DNA of 64,000 bases from CAWHMS01 sp963830495 (GTDB taxonomy: Bacteria; Actinomycetota; Actinomycetes; Propionibacteriales; Nocardioidaceae), in NCBI GenBank assembly GCA_963830495.1, contig CAWHMS010000003.1, forward strand, positions 496,001-560,000. Reading direction: 5' to 3'. How positions within the stretch are numbered: position 1 is the stretch's first letter; each line of letters begins with the position of its first letter. The notes below the pieces were generated by a model, which was given only the letters and a program-made list of their open reading frames with translations, had not been told where the DNA came from and made no database searches. This document shows, in pieces, positions 25,483 through 34,775 of the stretch. Position numbers and translations under genes: made by a program.

Positions 25483-28089
25483 ATGTCTCGAGTCGGTGTC
25501 GGTGTGGCTCCGTCATGGCCGCGGCTCCCGCACGTCTTCGTGGCCCGGGAGACGCTGTGGCGCAAGCTCGACGCTGCGATGACCTCCGGCGCGGTCGCCA
25601 TGCTGGTTGCCCCAGCGGGTGCGGGGAAGACGCTGGGCACGGCCGGCTGGCTGCAGGCGCGGGGACACTTCGGCGCGTCATGGTTCACCGCCACGACATC
25701 CACGAGCCCGGCCGTCGTGGCCAAGGCCATCGACGCGACGACGACGGCGACGCCGCCGGAGATCATCGTGATCGACGACGCCCATCTGCTCAAGCCGTCC
25801 TGCCTTGCGGTCATCGAGCGACGTCTCGACACGCAGCCGGATCAGCTCCGGCTGGTGCTCCTCGCCCGCTTCGACCTCCCCATCGCGAGGGTGGTACCGG
25901 AGTTGCTCGGCGATCTCACCATCATCCGTGGCGACACTGTGCGGCTGGATCGGACCGAGGCGGAACAGATCATCCACGCGCACGCGGGGACGCAGCAGCC
26001 AAGCGTCGTGGACACGATCACCGCACGCAGCAAGGGCTGGTGCGCAGCAGTGGTGCTGGCAGCGCGAGCGATCGGCTCGAGCCCGGACCCCGCGGCTGCG
26101 GCCGCTCGCTTCGAGGAAGCCGGACCGCCGCTGATCGACGTCGTCGCGTCAGAGGCGTTTGCGGCGCTATCGGACCAGGAACGCCACCTGCTGCTCGCGA
26201 TCGCTACCGAGCCCGTCGTCACCGCGGAGGGTGCGGCACGCCTGTCAGGGGATCCCCTGGCGGGCCAGCTGCTGCTCGACCTGGAGGCGACCGGTCTGCT
26301 GGTCAGCCGCGAACCTCCGAATCCGAACGACCGGGAGCGGACCTCGGCTCCCGGTCCGCCGTTCTTCCGCGTCCACCCCCTGCTCGTCGAGGTGGTGAGA
26401 CGACGTCACGTCGCCGGAGGCTCCGACGTACGACGTGCACGGACGGCGGCGCTCCACGCCATCCGCTCCGATGTCCGCACCCAGGCGGCACCGGTCGAGA
26501 CGTCGTTCCGGCGATTGGTGGCGGTGCATGCGTACGAGGATGCGATCGACCTGATCGCAGCGGATGGGCTCAAGCTGGTGGTTCGCGGATCCGCCCCACA
26601 CATCCTCGATGTCCGGCGACGCGCGGGTGACCTGATCGATGCTCGCCCGGACGTCTGGTTCTTCTTGGCCTTGGAGCGATGGCTCAACCACGACCTCGAG
26701 GACTCACTGACCTGGATGGACCGGCTGGTACGCAGCTGCAGTGGAGTCTCGACCGCCCGTACGGCGTCCCAGCTGGCCTGCATCCGCCTCTTCCACGCAC
26801 GGGTCGGGCTCGAGACGATCGACAGCGCGACCGAGTACGCCGCCGCCGCCCTGGCCGACATCCGCAACCAGCCCGAACCCGATCCACTGCTCCCGCTGCT
26901 GCTGTGCCTCCTGGGCAGCGCCCACAACTGGCTCGGCGCACTAGACGCGGCTGACGCCGAGCTGCGCGCAGCGACGCGGATCTGCGACGCGGGACGGATG
27001 CCACTGCTCGCTGCCGCCTCGATGACTCAGCTGGGGTTCGCCGAGTTCATGCAGGGGCGTGAGTCCGCCTGCTCCCTCCTGGCCAGACACGCCCACGACG
27101 TGCTGGACGGAGTCCCGCCGGCGGCTGCGGTCGCCACCCGAGACATGGCGCTCACGATCGCGGCGCTGGCAGGGACGGCCGGGAATCACTGGATGCTGGG
27201 CGGCTCCGGCGGCCGCCGCCCCGATCGGGGCTTGACTCTTGACGAGCCCGTGACCCGCTTCTGGCACAACATCGTGCGCGCTCGGACGGCGCTGGCAGCA
27301 GGCTCGGCGGTTGAGGCCTCGCGGTGCCTGGCCGAAACCCTGGACGCGGACGGACCGCTGCCCCGGCACCTCCACGTCGCGCTGACACTGGAATGGGCCA
27401 CGATCGCGCTGGTGGCCGGCGACGTCGCCGGGCTGGCGCTGCACGCCTCCAGGCTCGACGATCTCGGCGTCTCCGGAGAGGCCGCCTTCGTCGAGGCACT
27501 GAGAGCCGACGTCATCGGCGACCTCGCCGAAGCAGAGAGACTCTACGATCGCGCGGCCGTCGAGGCGACGTACGAGCAGCCGGCCACCGCACTGACCGCC
27601 CTGGTGTGTCGGGCGCAGGTTGCCCTGGACCGCGGCGATGAAGCCCTGGCGAGGAGCCTCGCGGCGTCCGCCGTGGCGGCCACGAGCGTCCGCTCCAACG
27701 CGACGCCGTTCCTCGGATGGAGTCGGCACGGGGCACCGGTTTCTGCGCTGCTGACGCTGCTCGACGCCACCGGCCACGATCCCTGGCGCACGGAGCTGGT
27801 GTCGCTGACCGACGACTTCATCAGCATCGCGGCGCACTTCGGCCCGATCTCCAACACGGTCGACGAGCAGCGCCGAACTGCCGACGAGCTCACCCGCCCG
27901 CTGCTGACGCCTCGGGAGCGGGACGTGCTCAACGAGCTGGCCCGGGGCAGCACGTACGCCGACATCGCCGCCAACCTCATCGTCAGCGAGAACACGGTCA
28001 AGACGCACGTGTCGGCGCTGTACGCGAAGCTTGGCGTCGGTCGCCGCAGCGAGGCGCTCCGACTGGCCAGGTCGATGCACCTGCTGTGA
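25483..28089 (+). CDS. large LuxR-family (LAL/MalT-like) transcriptional regulator
   Basis: An 868-residue regulator with the ATP-binding site VAPAGAGKT (about residues 43-51), the Walker B-like IIVIDDAHLL (about 90) and an STAND-type AAA domain to about residue 300. A long helical, TPR-like sensor region follows, with a C-terminal LuxR helix-turn-helix (LTPRERDVLNELARGSTYAD, then VSENTVKTHVSALYAKLGV). This is the MalT/LAL layout, in which inducer and ATP binding allow DNA binding. The target is unknown. Start ATG 25483 has GGAAAGG upstream. Its stop overlaps the GTG of a damaged membrane-protein gene, which suggests that gene was its partner or target. Confidence 0.92.
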   Translation: MSRVGVGVAPSWPRLPHVFVARETLWRKLDAAMTSGAVAMLVAPAGAGKTLGTAGWLQARGHFGASWFTATTSTSPAVVAKAIDATTTATPPEIIVIDDAHLLKPSCLAVIERRLDTQPDQLRLVLLARFDLPIARVVPELLGDLTIIRGDTVRLDRTEAEQIIHAHAGTQQPSVVDTITARSKGWCAAVVLAARAIGSSPDPAAAAARFEEAGPPLIDVVASEAFAALSDQERHLLLAIATEPVVTAEGAARLSGDPLAGQLLLDLEATGLLVSREPPNPNDRERTSAPGPPFFRVHPLLVEVVRRRHVAGGSDVRRARTAALHAIRSDVRTQAAPVETSFRRLVAVHAYEDAIDLIAADGLKLVVRGSAPHILDVRRRAGDLIDARPDVWFFLALERWLNHDLEDSLTWMDRLVRSCSGVSTARTASQLACIRLFHARVGLETIDSATEYAAAALADIRNQPEPDPLLPLLLCLLGSAHNWLGALDAADAELRAATRICDAGRMPLLAAASMTQLGFAEFMQGRESACSLLARHAHDVLDGVPPAAAVATRDMALTIAALAGTAGNHWMLGGSGGRRPDRGLTLDEPVTRFWHNIVRARTALAAGSAVEASRCLAETLDADGPLPRHLHVALTLEWATIALVAGDVAGLALHASRLDDLGVSGEAAFVEALRADVIGDLAEAERLYDRAAVEATYEQPATALTALVCRAQVALDRGDEALARSLAASAVAATSVRSNATPFLGWSRHGAPVSALLTLLDATGHDPWRTELVSLTDDFISIAAHFGPISNTVDEQRRTADELTRPLLTPRERDVLNELARGSTYADIAANLIVSENTVKTHVSALYAKLGVGRRSEALRLARSMHLL

Positions 28090-28583
28090 GCACCGAAGAC
28101 ATCGCCATGGGCCTAGGCTCGGGCGCGATCCTGACTTTGGCCGAGGCGCTGGGGGCGTCGCTCGGCACCGCGGCCGTTGTCGCCCTGGTCGGCGGGCCGG
28201 TGCCTTCGCCTGACCTGGATCGTCGCCAACTTCGTGACGTTTGTCGCCGGCTGGGTCGTCGACTCGGCCATCGGTGCGAAGGTCTTCGCGCTCCTTGAGG
28301 GCGAAGACACCAGCTGGTTGCTGGCGTTGATCTTCGTGCCGTCTGTCGCCGTCGTCGTCGGCTCGGAGCCAACCGCTTCCGGCGCCGGTTCATGGTCTGG
28401 GCCACCGCCTTCGGGGGTGCTGCCCTGATGCTGACCGGAGTCGGGGCGGTCAGCGACGCCTTGGAGCTCCTGAACAAGCCCGGCGACCCGACCGAGAGCA
28501 CCATCCTGGTGGTCCTGTGGGTCGCGCCGGCCCTGCTCGGACGGTCGGTGCAGCTGAGACTTCTGCGCGACGACCCCGACTGA
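28086..28583 (+). pseudogene. frameshifted membrane-protein gene after the LAL regulator
   Basis: Translation from GTG at 28086 (overlapping the regulator stop) gives EDIAMGLGSGAILTLAEALG and AVVALV in one frame. Near 28195 the hydrophobic reading moves to the next frame (LTWIVANFVTFVAGWVVDSA, then LALIFVPSVAVVVG). Near 28370 it returns to the first frame (RRFMVWATAFGGAALMLTGV to LLRDDPD). A one-base gain followed by a one-base loss would restore a protein of about 165 residues with four hydrophobic segments. It is either a decayed gene or carries two sequencing errors. No family recognised. Confidence 0.6.
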
Positions 28584-28645
28584 GCCGACCGGCGGGACCT
28601 GCCTCTCGCCGCTGTGCGCGCAGGGTCGTGCAGCCGCGCTGGCAG

Positions 28646-28990
28646 TCAGAGCGGTTCGTCGCCGTGGACCAGCAGCGCCCAGACGATCAGGAAGTCAACG
28701 GCGATGATAGCCAAAGACCACCGCGCATACGCCGACAGCAGCATCAGCTGGCGGATCATGTTGAGCATCACGAGGATCACCGCCGTGATCGAGGCCCACA
28801 GCGCGCCCTGGATGAGCCCGAGACCGACGAGGACGAGCGTGATCGCGAAGATGAGGTGCACCCCATCCCCACCCGGTCGCGTCGAACACGATGGCCTGGT
28901 CGCCGACGCTGCCGACGTAGAGGTCGTCGCTGACGATCGCCACCAGTCCGGTGATCGCGGGTGAACATCGCACGATGGCTACCGAAGACC
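28646..28990 (-). pseudogene. frameshifted, N-truncated DUF7144-like membrane protein
   Basis: The C-terminal 71 residues read in one frame from about 28861 (HLIFAITLVLVGLGLIQGAL, then IRQLMLLSAYARWSLAIIA) with three hydrophobic segments, ending VHGDEPL. The preceding part, VGDQAIVFDATGWGW, is in another frame. In DUF7144 proteins these two parts join directly. The shift falls in a run of four Gs (plus strand 28861-28864), where one extra base explains it. The usual first membrane helix is also missing, because the enzyme gene upstream ends only a few bases away. It is therefore probably non-functional, unless the G-run is a sequencing error. Confidence 0.6.
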
Positions 28991-28998
28991 GGCGCCCC

Positions 28999-29994
28999 TC
29001 AGTGCAGGACGCAGCGGAAGCCGAGATGGCTCGTCGACGTGTCCACGCTCTCCGGCTGCCGGGCGGCCGGCCGGTAGCGCAGGCAGTAGTTCGGCGCGCA
29101 GAGATGTGAGCCGCCCTTGATGACGCGGGGAGACGATGCGAGGCCAGGTCCGAGTCCAGGTCGAGCAGCCGCCGACCTGGTGGGACCCTCGGGTGCACAG
29201 CACGTGGCCCGCGACGTCGTGTCGACGGCTCCAGTAGCGGCGGTTGCCGTCGCCGCGCCGGCTCGGTGCTCCGGGCGATACTCGTCGACCGTCCACTCCC
29301 ACACGTTGCCCGCCATGTCGACCAGGCCATAGCCATTGGCCGGGAACGCACCCACCGGCGACGTGCGGTCGTAGCCGTCGACCAGCAGGTTCTCGGTGGG
29401 AAACTCACCCTGCCAGGTGTTGGCCATCGGCCGCCCACCGGGAGCGAACTCGTCGCCCCAGGCATAGCGGGCTCGATGCAACCCGCCGCGCGCGGCGTAC
29501 TCCCACTCGGCTTCGGTGGGCAGGTCCTTGGCTGCCCAGGCGGCGTAGGCATGTGCGTCGACGTACGCCACGTGCGTGACCGGATGGTCGGCCCGGGCCG
29601 CGACGGAGCTGCCCGGTCCCTCGGGATGCCGCCACTGAGCTCCCGGGACCCAGGACCACCAGGCCCGGAAGTCGTCGAGGGGGACCGGGCCGGGCGGCGT
29701 GAAGACCAAGGACCCCGGGACGAGGAGGTCAGGGTCAGCGCCCGGGAAGTCAGCAGCATCCGGGGCGATCTCTGCCACGGTCACGTGACCGGTGTCGGCC
29801 ACGAACTCCGCGAACTCTGCGACGGTCACCGGATGGGCGTCCATCCAGAAACCCCCCACCGCGGCTTCGTGCACCGGGCTCTCCTCGGGGTAGTACTCAT
29901 CGGAGCCCATGACGAACGCGCCCGCGGGTATCCACACCATGTCGCGCTGCGACCCGGCGGCAGTCCTCTGCGCGCGTCCGACGTACGACGTCAT
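28999..29994 (-). CDS. formylglycine-generating enzyme (SUMF1/FGE) family protein
   Basis: A 331-residue protein of the FGE-sulfatase fold. N-terminal MVWIPAGAFVMGSDEYYPEE, DAHPVTVAEFAEFV, DHPVTHVAYVDAHAYAAWA, LPTEAEWEYAARGGL and GLVDMAGNVWEWTVDEY are hallmarks. The active-site cysteine pair is present as GGSHLCAPNYC (Cys299 and Cys304), as in true FGEs that oxidise sulfatase cysteine to formylglycine in the presence of copper. About 50 residues before this pair are poorly conserved. No sulfatase gene is in the window. TACCGT six bases before the ATG at 29994 suggests a leaderless mRNA. Confidence 0.88.
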   Translation of the reverse strand: MTSYVGRAQRTAAGSQRDMVWIPAGAFVMGSDEYYPEESPVHEAAVGGFWMDAHPVTVAEFAEFVADTGHVTVAEIAPDAADFPGADPDLLVPGSLVFTPPGPVPLDDFRAWWSWVPGAQWRHPEGPGSSVAARADHPVTHVAYVDAHAYAAWAAKDLPTEAEWEYAARGGLHRARYAWGDEFAPGGRPMANTWQGEFPTENLLVDGYDRTSPVGAFPANGYGLVDMAGNVWEWTVDEYRPEHRAGAATATAATGAVDTTSRATCCAPEGPTRSAAARPGLGPGLASSPRVIKGGSHLCAPNYCLRYRPAARQPESVDTSTSHLGFRCVLH

Positions 29995-30000
29995 GCCGAT

Positions 30001-30006
30001 ACGGTA
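30001..30006 (-). promoter_or_regulatory. -10 element of the FGE-family gene (leaderless)
   Basis: TACCGT on the minus strand, six bases before the ATG at 29994. Confidence 0.45.
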
Positions 30007-30057
30007 ACCCTGGAACGCCGGTTCAGCAGGCCGAGACGACCGGCGAGATATGCCGAC

Positions 30058-31290
30058 TCAGTGCTGCTCACGAGAGCGGCCGCTCGCCCGGCTGCGGGCC
30101 TTGATGACAACGCCCAGCGCCGCCGCCGCCGCGTGGTTGCGATCTGCGAGACCGGCAGCTCGGCGCTGGGTTCTGAACATCACACCACGCACCCTGCTCC
30201 GCAAACTCCCCTTGCCGACCGTGGGCTCGTCGGCGCGTCTGCGCTGCCACCACGCCCGAGCGCTGGCCTCGGTAACGATCGCCGCCGCGGTGATTGCCGA
30301 CTCGACCAGCTCTGCCTGCGACGCGCTGTCCGGGCGAACGGCCCGGCTGTCCTGCACCGGGCGAAGCTCGGTCACGTCACCGACAACGTCGTAGCCGGCG
30401 GCTCGGATCGCATCAATGTCGCTCTCCGCCCGGGCCGACAGCCAGTTGAGTTGCTCCGGAGGCATCGAGAACCTCCTGGCGTCCGGTTGCCGGGCCAACT
30501 CGGGCACCAACCGGCGCTTGACGATCTGGTCGTACTGTCGTTGGTTGAGCCGCCCTCCCAGCTGGACATTCAGCCGGCGGACGACCTCGGTCGCCGCAAC
30601 CCCGATGGTCTCGTTGTTCCAATGCGGTTGCTCGACCAACCGCGCCGCGTCCAGACCGACGACCGAGCAGAAGCGCTCCAACAGCGCGTTCGGGGAGCTC
30701 CCGGACGGTGGCACCGTCACGACGTGCAGCCGTCCAGGCGGGAGCTGCGCGGCCCAGATCGCACAGATGCGCGGCAGATCCTGACGTTGCCAGTAGCCGC
30801 GGGCCGGGCTCCTGTTGACCTGAGTCGGATCGGTCAGCGAGTCGACGAACTGCTGCCACGTCCAGGTGGCTCCATTCTTGATCTCCTCCTGCCAGGCCGA
30901 TGGCGTCACCCGGGCGAGGTCGCGTGCGGTCACGATCACGTGCACGTCGGACTCGGGGAAAGCCTGGATCAAGCCGCGGGCTTGTCTGACGCTGGAGATG
31001 CTCAGCCGCTCGTCGGACAGCAGTGCAGCAGGCAGCTCGCTCGCGTGCAACGCCGCGAGGAGGGCGTCCCACTGGCCTTCGATCCGTCGGTCGTCGCTGC
31101 CCCGCGGACGCCGCCCCGTGAGGTCGGAGAGCGCCCGCATCTGCTGGGGTTGGCCGTCGCCCCCCGGAAACTCGACGCCCTGGGCGCGACAATGCTCACG
31201 GTTGGCTCGCAGCACGTTCTGCAGATACGTCGTACCGGTCTTGTGCAGTCCGATGTGCAGATAGACACGATCCGGAGCCACGGCGGTCAC
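30058..31290 (-). CDS. sulfotransferase-like protein
   Basis: A 410-residue protein with the 5'-phosphosulfate-binding loop LHIGLHKTGTTYLQ near residues 11-24 and a later VTARDLARVTPSAWQEEI that resembles the 3'-phosphate-binding region, as in PAPS-dependent sulfotransferases. The C-terminal 100 residues are basic and do not match the core fold. An acceptor cannot be deduced. GTG at 31290 overlaps the purE stop (GTGA), an unusual coupling of a sulfotransferase-like gene to purine synthesis genes. The family call is good; the reaction is inferred. Confidence 0.78.
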   Translation of the reverse strand: MTAVAPDRVYLHIGLHKTGTTYLQNVLRANREHCRAQGVEFPGGDGQPQQMRALSDLTGRRPRGSDDRRIEGQWDALLAALHASELPAALLSDERLSISSVRQARGLIQAFPESDVHVIVTARDLARVTPSAWQEEIKNGATWTWQQFVDSLTDPTQVNRSPARGYWQRQDLPRICAIWAAQLPPGRLHVVTVPPSGSSPNALLERFCSVVGLDAARLVEQPHWNNETIGVAATEVVRRLNVQLGGRLNQRQYDQIVKRRLVPELARQPDARRFSMPPEQLNWLSARAESDIDAIRAAGYDVVGDVTELRPVQDSRAVRPDSASQAELVESAITAAAIVTEASARAWWQRRRADEPTVGKGSLRSRVRGVMFRTQRRAAGLADRNHAAAAALGVVIKARSRASGRSREQH

Positions 31291-31814
31291 ACCTCTGCCT
31301 GGACGTCGATGCCGGCGACCTCACGCACGGCTGTGCCCTTGCGCCGGGCCGACTCGGCCAGCTCACGCTGATAGGCGAGCATCCTCTCCCGGAGCTCGCT
31401 GTCCGTCGTCGACAGGATGCGCACTGCGAGGAGTCCGGCGTTGCGGGCGTTGGCAACCCCGACGGTGGCCACCGGCACTCCGGCCGGCATCTGCACGATC
31501 GACAGCAGCGAGTCCATCCCGTCCAGATGCTTGAGCGGCACCGGTACGCCGATGACCGGCAACGGCGTCACCGCCGCCAGCATGCCGGGCAGATGGGCTG
31601 CGCCACCGGCCCCGGCGATGAGCACACGGAGCCCGCGTTCGTGGGCTCGCCGCCCGTAGTCGAGCATCTCCGCGGGCATCCGGTGCGCCGAGACCACATC
31701 GGCCTCGAAGGGAACTCCGAACTCCCGCACGGCGTCGGCGGCAGCCTGCATCACCGGCCAGTCGGAGTCCGAGCCCATCACGATCCCGACCTGCGGTGCC
31801 GCCCGTGTCGTCAT
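31287..31814 (-). CDS. purE: N5-carboxyaminoimidazole ribonucleotide mutase
   Basis: A 175-residue PurE class I enzyme that converts N5-CAIR to CAIR in purine synthesis. It has VGIVMGSDSDWPVMQAA at the start, VVSAHRMPAEML with the substrate-binding Ser-Ala-His, AGAGGAAHLPGMLAA and the catalytic PVPLKHLDGMDSLLSIVQMP. The ATG at 31814 overlaps the purK stop (TGATG), so the two enzymes of the pathway are co-translated. The downstream sulfotransferase-like gene overlaps its end. Confidence 0.96.
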   Translation of the reverse strand: MTTRAAPQVGIVMGSDSDWPVMQAAADAVREFGVPFEADVVSAHRMPAEMLDYGRRAHERGLRVLIAGAGGAAHLPGMLAAVTPLPVIGVPVPLKHLDGMDSLLSIVQMPAGVPVATVGVANARNAGLLAVRILSTTDSELRERMLAYQRELAESARRKGTAVREVAGIDVQAEV

Positions 31815-32980
31815 CAGCCCTCCTCGGCGATGCTGCCCTGGAACCAGTGCGCGGCGTGGCGGGCGCGCTCCCGCACCTCGTCGAGGTCGCTGCCATACGC
31901 GGTCACGTGCCCGACCTTGCGCCCGAGCCGCACCGGCTTGCCGTACAGGTGCACCCTGACCCGCGGATCCCGCGCCTGCACGTGCGGGTACCCGTCGTAC
32001 AACGTCGGCACGTCGCCGCCGAGGATGTTGACCATGACCGTCCACGGCGCTCGGGACTCGGTCGCGCCGAGAGGCAGGTCGAGCACTGCCCGTAGATGGT
32101 TCTCGAACTGGCTGGTGACGGCTCCGTCGATGGTCCAGTGTCCGGTGTTGTGCGGGCGCATCGCGAGCTCGTTGACCAGGACTCGACCGTCCGTGGTCTC
32201 GAACAGCTCCACGGCGAGCACGCCCACGACTCCGAGCTCGCCGGCGACCTGCATCGCCAGCTGCTGAGCCTCGACCGCGAGACCCGGGTCGAGCCCGGCC
32301 GCCGGCGCGACCACCTCGACGCAGATGCCGTCGCGCTGCACGCTCTCGACGACCGGGTACGTCGCCGCCTGGCCGCTCGGCGCTCGGACGGCCAGCGCTG
32401 CCAGCTCGCGGCGAAAGTCCACGAGCTCCTCGGCCAGCAGCGTGACCCCCGCCGGCAGCCCGGCCAAGACCGCCTCGACCTCGTCTCGCTCGCGTACGAC
32501 CCAGACACCCTTGCCGTCGTACCCCCCACGGGCCGACTTGAGCACCACCGCGCTGCCCGCACCGCCAGCGGCGAAGCGTGCGACGTCGGCGGCCGTCAGG
32601 ACTGCCGCCCATCGTGGGCAGGGCACGCCGGCTGCGGTCAGCCGCTCCCGCATCAACAGCTTGTCCTGGGCGTGCACGAGCGCCGTCGGCCCCGGGCGGC
32701 AGGCGAGGCCGTCGTGCTCCAGGGCCTCCAGGTGTGCGGTCGGCACGTGTTCGTGGTCGAAGGTCACGACCGTGCATCCCTTGGACCAGGAACGCAGCGT
32801 GTCCAGATCGCTGTAGTCGCCGACCCTGCTGTCGGTGATGACCTGGGCGGCGGAGCTGTCGGCCTCCTCGGCCAGCAGCCGCAACGGTACCCCCATCCTG
32901 ATCGCGGCCGGCTGCATCATGCGGGCAAGCTGGCCGGCACCCACGACGCCGATCACGGGGGTCTCCACGGGCGCCCACAC
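31814..32980 (-). CDS. purK: 5-(carboxyamino)imidazole ribonucleotide synthase
   Basis: A 388-residue ATP-grasp enzyme that carboxylates AIR with bicarbonate. It shows GVVGAGQLARMMQPAAIRMG near residue 10, the ATP-grasp VVLKSARGGYDGKGVWVV at about 145-162, and metal-binding VLVNELAMRPHNTGHWTIDG at about 268-287. GTG at 32980 is used; GTG at 32968 is an equally possible start. PurK and PurE catalyse consecutive steps and overlap. The gene is divergent from the GtrA gene across 157 bp that hold a ribosome-binding site for the latter. Confidence 0.95.
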   Translation of the reverse strand: MWAPVETPVIGVVGAGQLARMMQPAAIRMGVPLRLLAEEADSSAAQVITDSRVGDYSDLDTLRSWSKGCTVVTFDHEHVPTAHLEALEHDGLACRPGPTALVHAQDKLLMRERLTAAGVPCPRWAAVLTAADVARFAAGGAGSAVVLKSARGGYDGKGVWVVRERDEVEAVLAGLPAGVTLLAEELVDFRRELAALAVRAPSGQAATYPVVESVQRDGICVEVVAPAAGLDPGLAVEAQQLAMQVAGELGVVGVLAVELFETTDGRVLVNELAMRPHNTGHWTIDGAVTSQFENHLRAVLDLPLGATESRAPWTVMVNILGGDVPTLYDGYPHVQARDPRVRVHLYGKPVRLGRKVGHVTAYGSDLDEVRERARHAAHWFQGSIAEEG

Positions 32981-33137
32981 TAGTCCGCCCGGCCCGGCCG
33001 CGGGTCAGCGGATCGAGAGTGCCGACGGTGGCTGTAACGGTCACGCCCGCGAGCCGTGGCGAGCCACCGCCGACCCGAGTGCCGCCCGGTGACACGTAGG
33101 ATTGTCAGCATCCTCTCGTGCCCGGGAAAGGTGAGGC

Positions 33138-33689
33138 ATGCTCGATCGCGTCCGCCGCCTGGCACACGAGGCGGCGAAGTTCGGCATCGTGGGTGCCATC
33201 GGATTCGTCGTCGACGTGTCCGTTTTCAACCTGCTCCGGTATGCCGGCGACCCGGGCCTACTCGAGGACAAGCCGTTGACGGCCAAGGCCGTGTCGGTGA
33301 CGGTGGCCACGATCGTGACCTATCTCGGTAACCGGCACTGGACCTGGCGACACCGTGCCCGCTCCGGCGCTCGCCGCGAGGTCACGCTGTTCTTCCTGCT
33401 CAACGCCATGGGCATGGGCATCGCGCTGGCGTGTCTGGCCCTCTCGCACTACGTCTTCGGCTTCACGTCGCCGCTGGCCGACAACATCTCCGCGAACGTG
33501 ATCGGCCTCTTCCTCGGCATGCTCTTCCGCTTCTGGAGCTACCGCACGTTCGTGTTCCGCAAACATCCCGACGACGAGCCGCTCGACCTCACCGGGCACC
33601 TGGCGGAGGAGCTGGAGCACCAGCACCACGCGGCGGCCGAGCAGGCCGACCCACTCGCGGCCGGATCCGGCTCGGCACCGCCCTCCTGA
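33138..33689 (+). CDS. GtrA family membrane protein
   Basis: A 183-residue protein with four hydrophobic segments (about residues 14-32, 50-72, 83-105 and 115-135) and the GtrA signature VTYLGNRHWTWRHR between helices 2 and 3. GtrA-like proteins are thought to flip or channel polyprenyl-linked sugars for wall or surface glycans. The His/Glu-rich C-terminus (residues 145-183) is cytoplasmic. A strong AAAGGTGAGG ribosome-binding site lies before the ATG at 33138. Mycobacteria keep a GtrA homologue at the same place beside purK and a PH-domain gene. Confidence 0.88.
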   Translation: MLDRVRRLAHEAAKFGIVGAIGFVVDVSVFNLLRYAGDPGLLEDKPLTAKAVSVTVATIVTYLGNRHWTWRHRARSGARREVTLFFLLNAMGMGIALACLALSHYVFGFTSPLADNISANVIGLFLGMLFRFWSYRTFVFRKHPDDEPLDLTGHLAEELEHQHHAAAEQADPLAAGSGSAPPS

Positions 33690-33731
33690 TCACCGGATCG
33701 CTCCGACACTCACGTCGGGCGCAGCGCGGGC

Positions 33732-34775
33732 TCAGCCGCCCTCGAGGCGCAGCCGACGTACCGCCATCGGGCGGACAGCGCCGAAACCCCGGATGACCCG
33801 CTCGGTCAAGGGACGTACCGCGATTCCTGGTACGTCGCGTACTGCCGCCGCGGTCACGACGTCGCAGATCACCCGGTTACGCCGCGCCACCCCGGTGAGC
33901 CGACTGGCCATGTTGACGGCAGGGCCGAACACGTCGCCGAGGCGCATGACGACAGCCCCGGTCGCCAGTCCGACGTGCACATCGGGCCGGTCCGGGTCTC
34001 CGCCGATCTCCTCGACGATGTCGCTGGCCACCTCGACCGCGACGATCGGCCCGTCACAGATGAAGAGCACCGAGTCCCCGAGCGTCTTGATCAGCCGTGC
34101 CCCGCGGCGCGTGATCAGGTCGGCACATTGCGACTCGAAGGCCTCCACCACGTCACCCAGCCGGTCCTCGTCCATTCCGTTCGACAGCCGGGTGAAGCTC
34201 ACCAGGTCGGCGAAGCCCACGGTGACGTCGATGGTGTGCAGGTCCGAGTCACGGGCACCGAGCGCCTCCACCCGGCTGACCGCAGCCGCGAGGTGGCGCC
34301 GGTAGGCGTACATCATCAGCTCCTCGAACGGCGGCTCGACTGCGTGGATCAGGTCCAGGGCGGTCGTGAGCCGCGACCCGGTCCCCTGTCCGGACTCCTC
34401 CAGCTCCTCGACATGCTCACTGAGCGTCGACACCTGCCAGTCCGCGAGCCGGGCCATCGTGTGGCCGAGCGCGCGGGTCAGCCGGAGGGCGGTGTCGAAG
34501 TCGAGCACCTCCGAGGTGACCAAGCCGGTCAGCAGGGTGATCGCGTCCCGGTCGGCGGCCGTGAAGGCCGGCTCCGCGTCGCCAACCTCGGCGAAACCCA
34601 GCGCACGCCACAGCTGCCGCGCCGCCGGCAGGCTCGATCCGGCTGCCTTGACCAGATCCTCCGCCGTCAGAGCGGCCTCGTCGCCGATGATGGCCCGCTC
34701 CAGGTCGTGCGGGGTCACGCCCGCCCGCGCCCTGCCCTCCGGAGAAGGAGCCGTGTCGGGTTCGTCAGGGTTCAC
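33732..34775 (-). CDS. class III adenylate cyclase with autoinhibitory N-domain (Rv1264-like)
   Basis: A 347-residue soluble cyclase. The N-terminal 160 residues contain LVKAAGSSLPAARQLWRALG and the helical region of the adenylate-cyclase regulatory domain known from pH-responsive Rv1264. The catalytic domain has VTVGFADLVSFTRLSNG with the first metal Asp, RLIKTLGDSVLFICD with the second, and FGPAVNMASRLTGVARR with the transition-state Asn and Arg. It should make cAMP. GTG at 34775 overlaps the PH-protein stop (GTGA). Coupling to a PH-domain membrane protein is conserved here but unexplained. Substrate specificity is by family rule, not tested. Confidence 0.88.
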   Translation of the reverse strand: MNPDEPDTAPSPEGRARAGVTPHDLERAIIGDEAALTAEDLVKAAGSSLPAARQLWRALGFAEVGDAEPAFTAADRDAITLLTGLVTSEVLDFDTALRLTRALGHTMARLADWQVSTLSEHVEELEESGQGTGSRLTTALDLIHAVEPPFEELMMYAYRRHLAAAVSRVEALGARDSDLHTIDVTVGFADLVSFTRLSNGMDEDRLGDVVEAFESQCADLITRRGARLIKTLGDSVLFICDGPIVAVEVASDIVEEIGGDPDRPDVHVGLATGAVVMRLGDVFGPAVNMASRLTGVARRNRVICDVVTAAAVRDVPGIAVRPLTERVIRGFGAVRPMAVRRLRLEGG

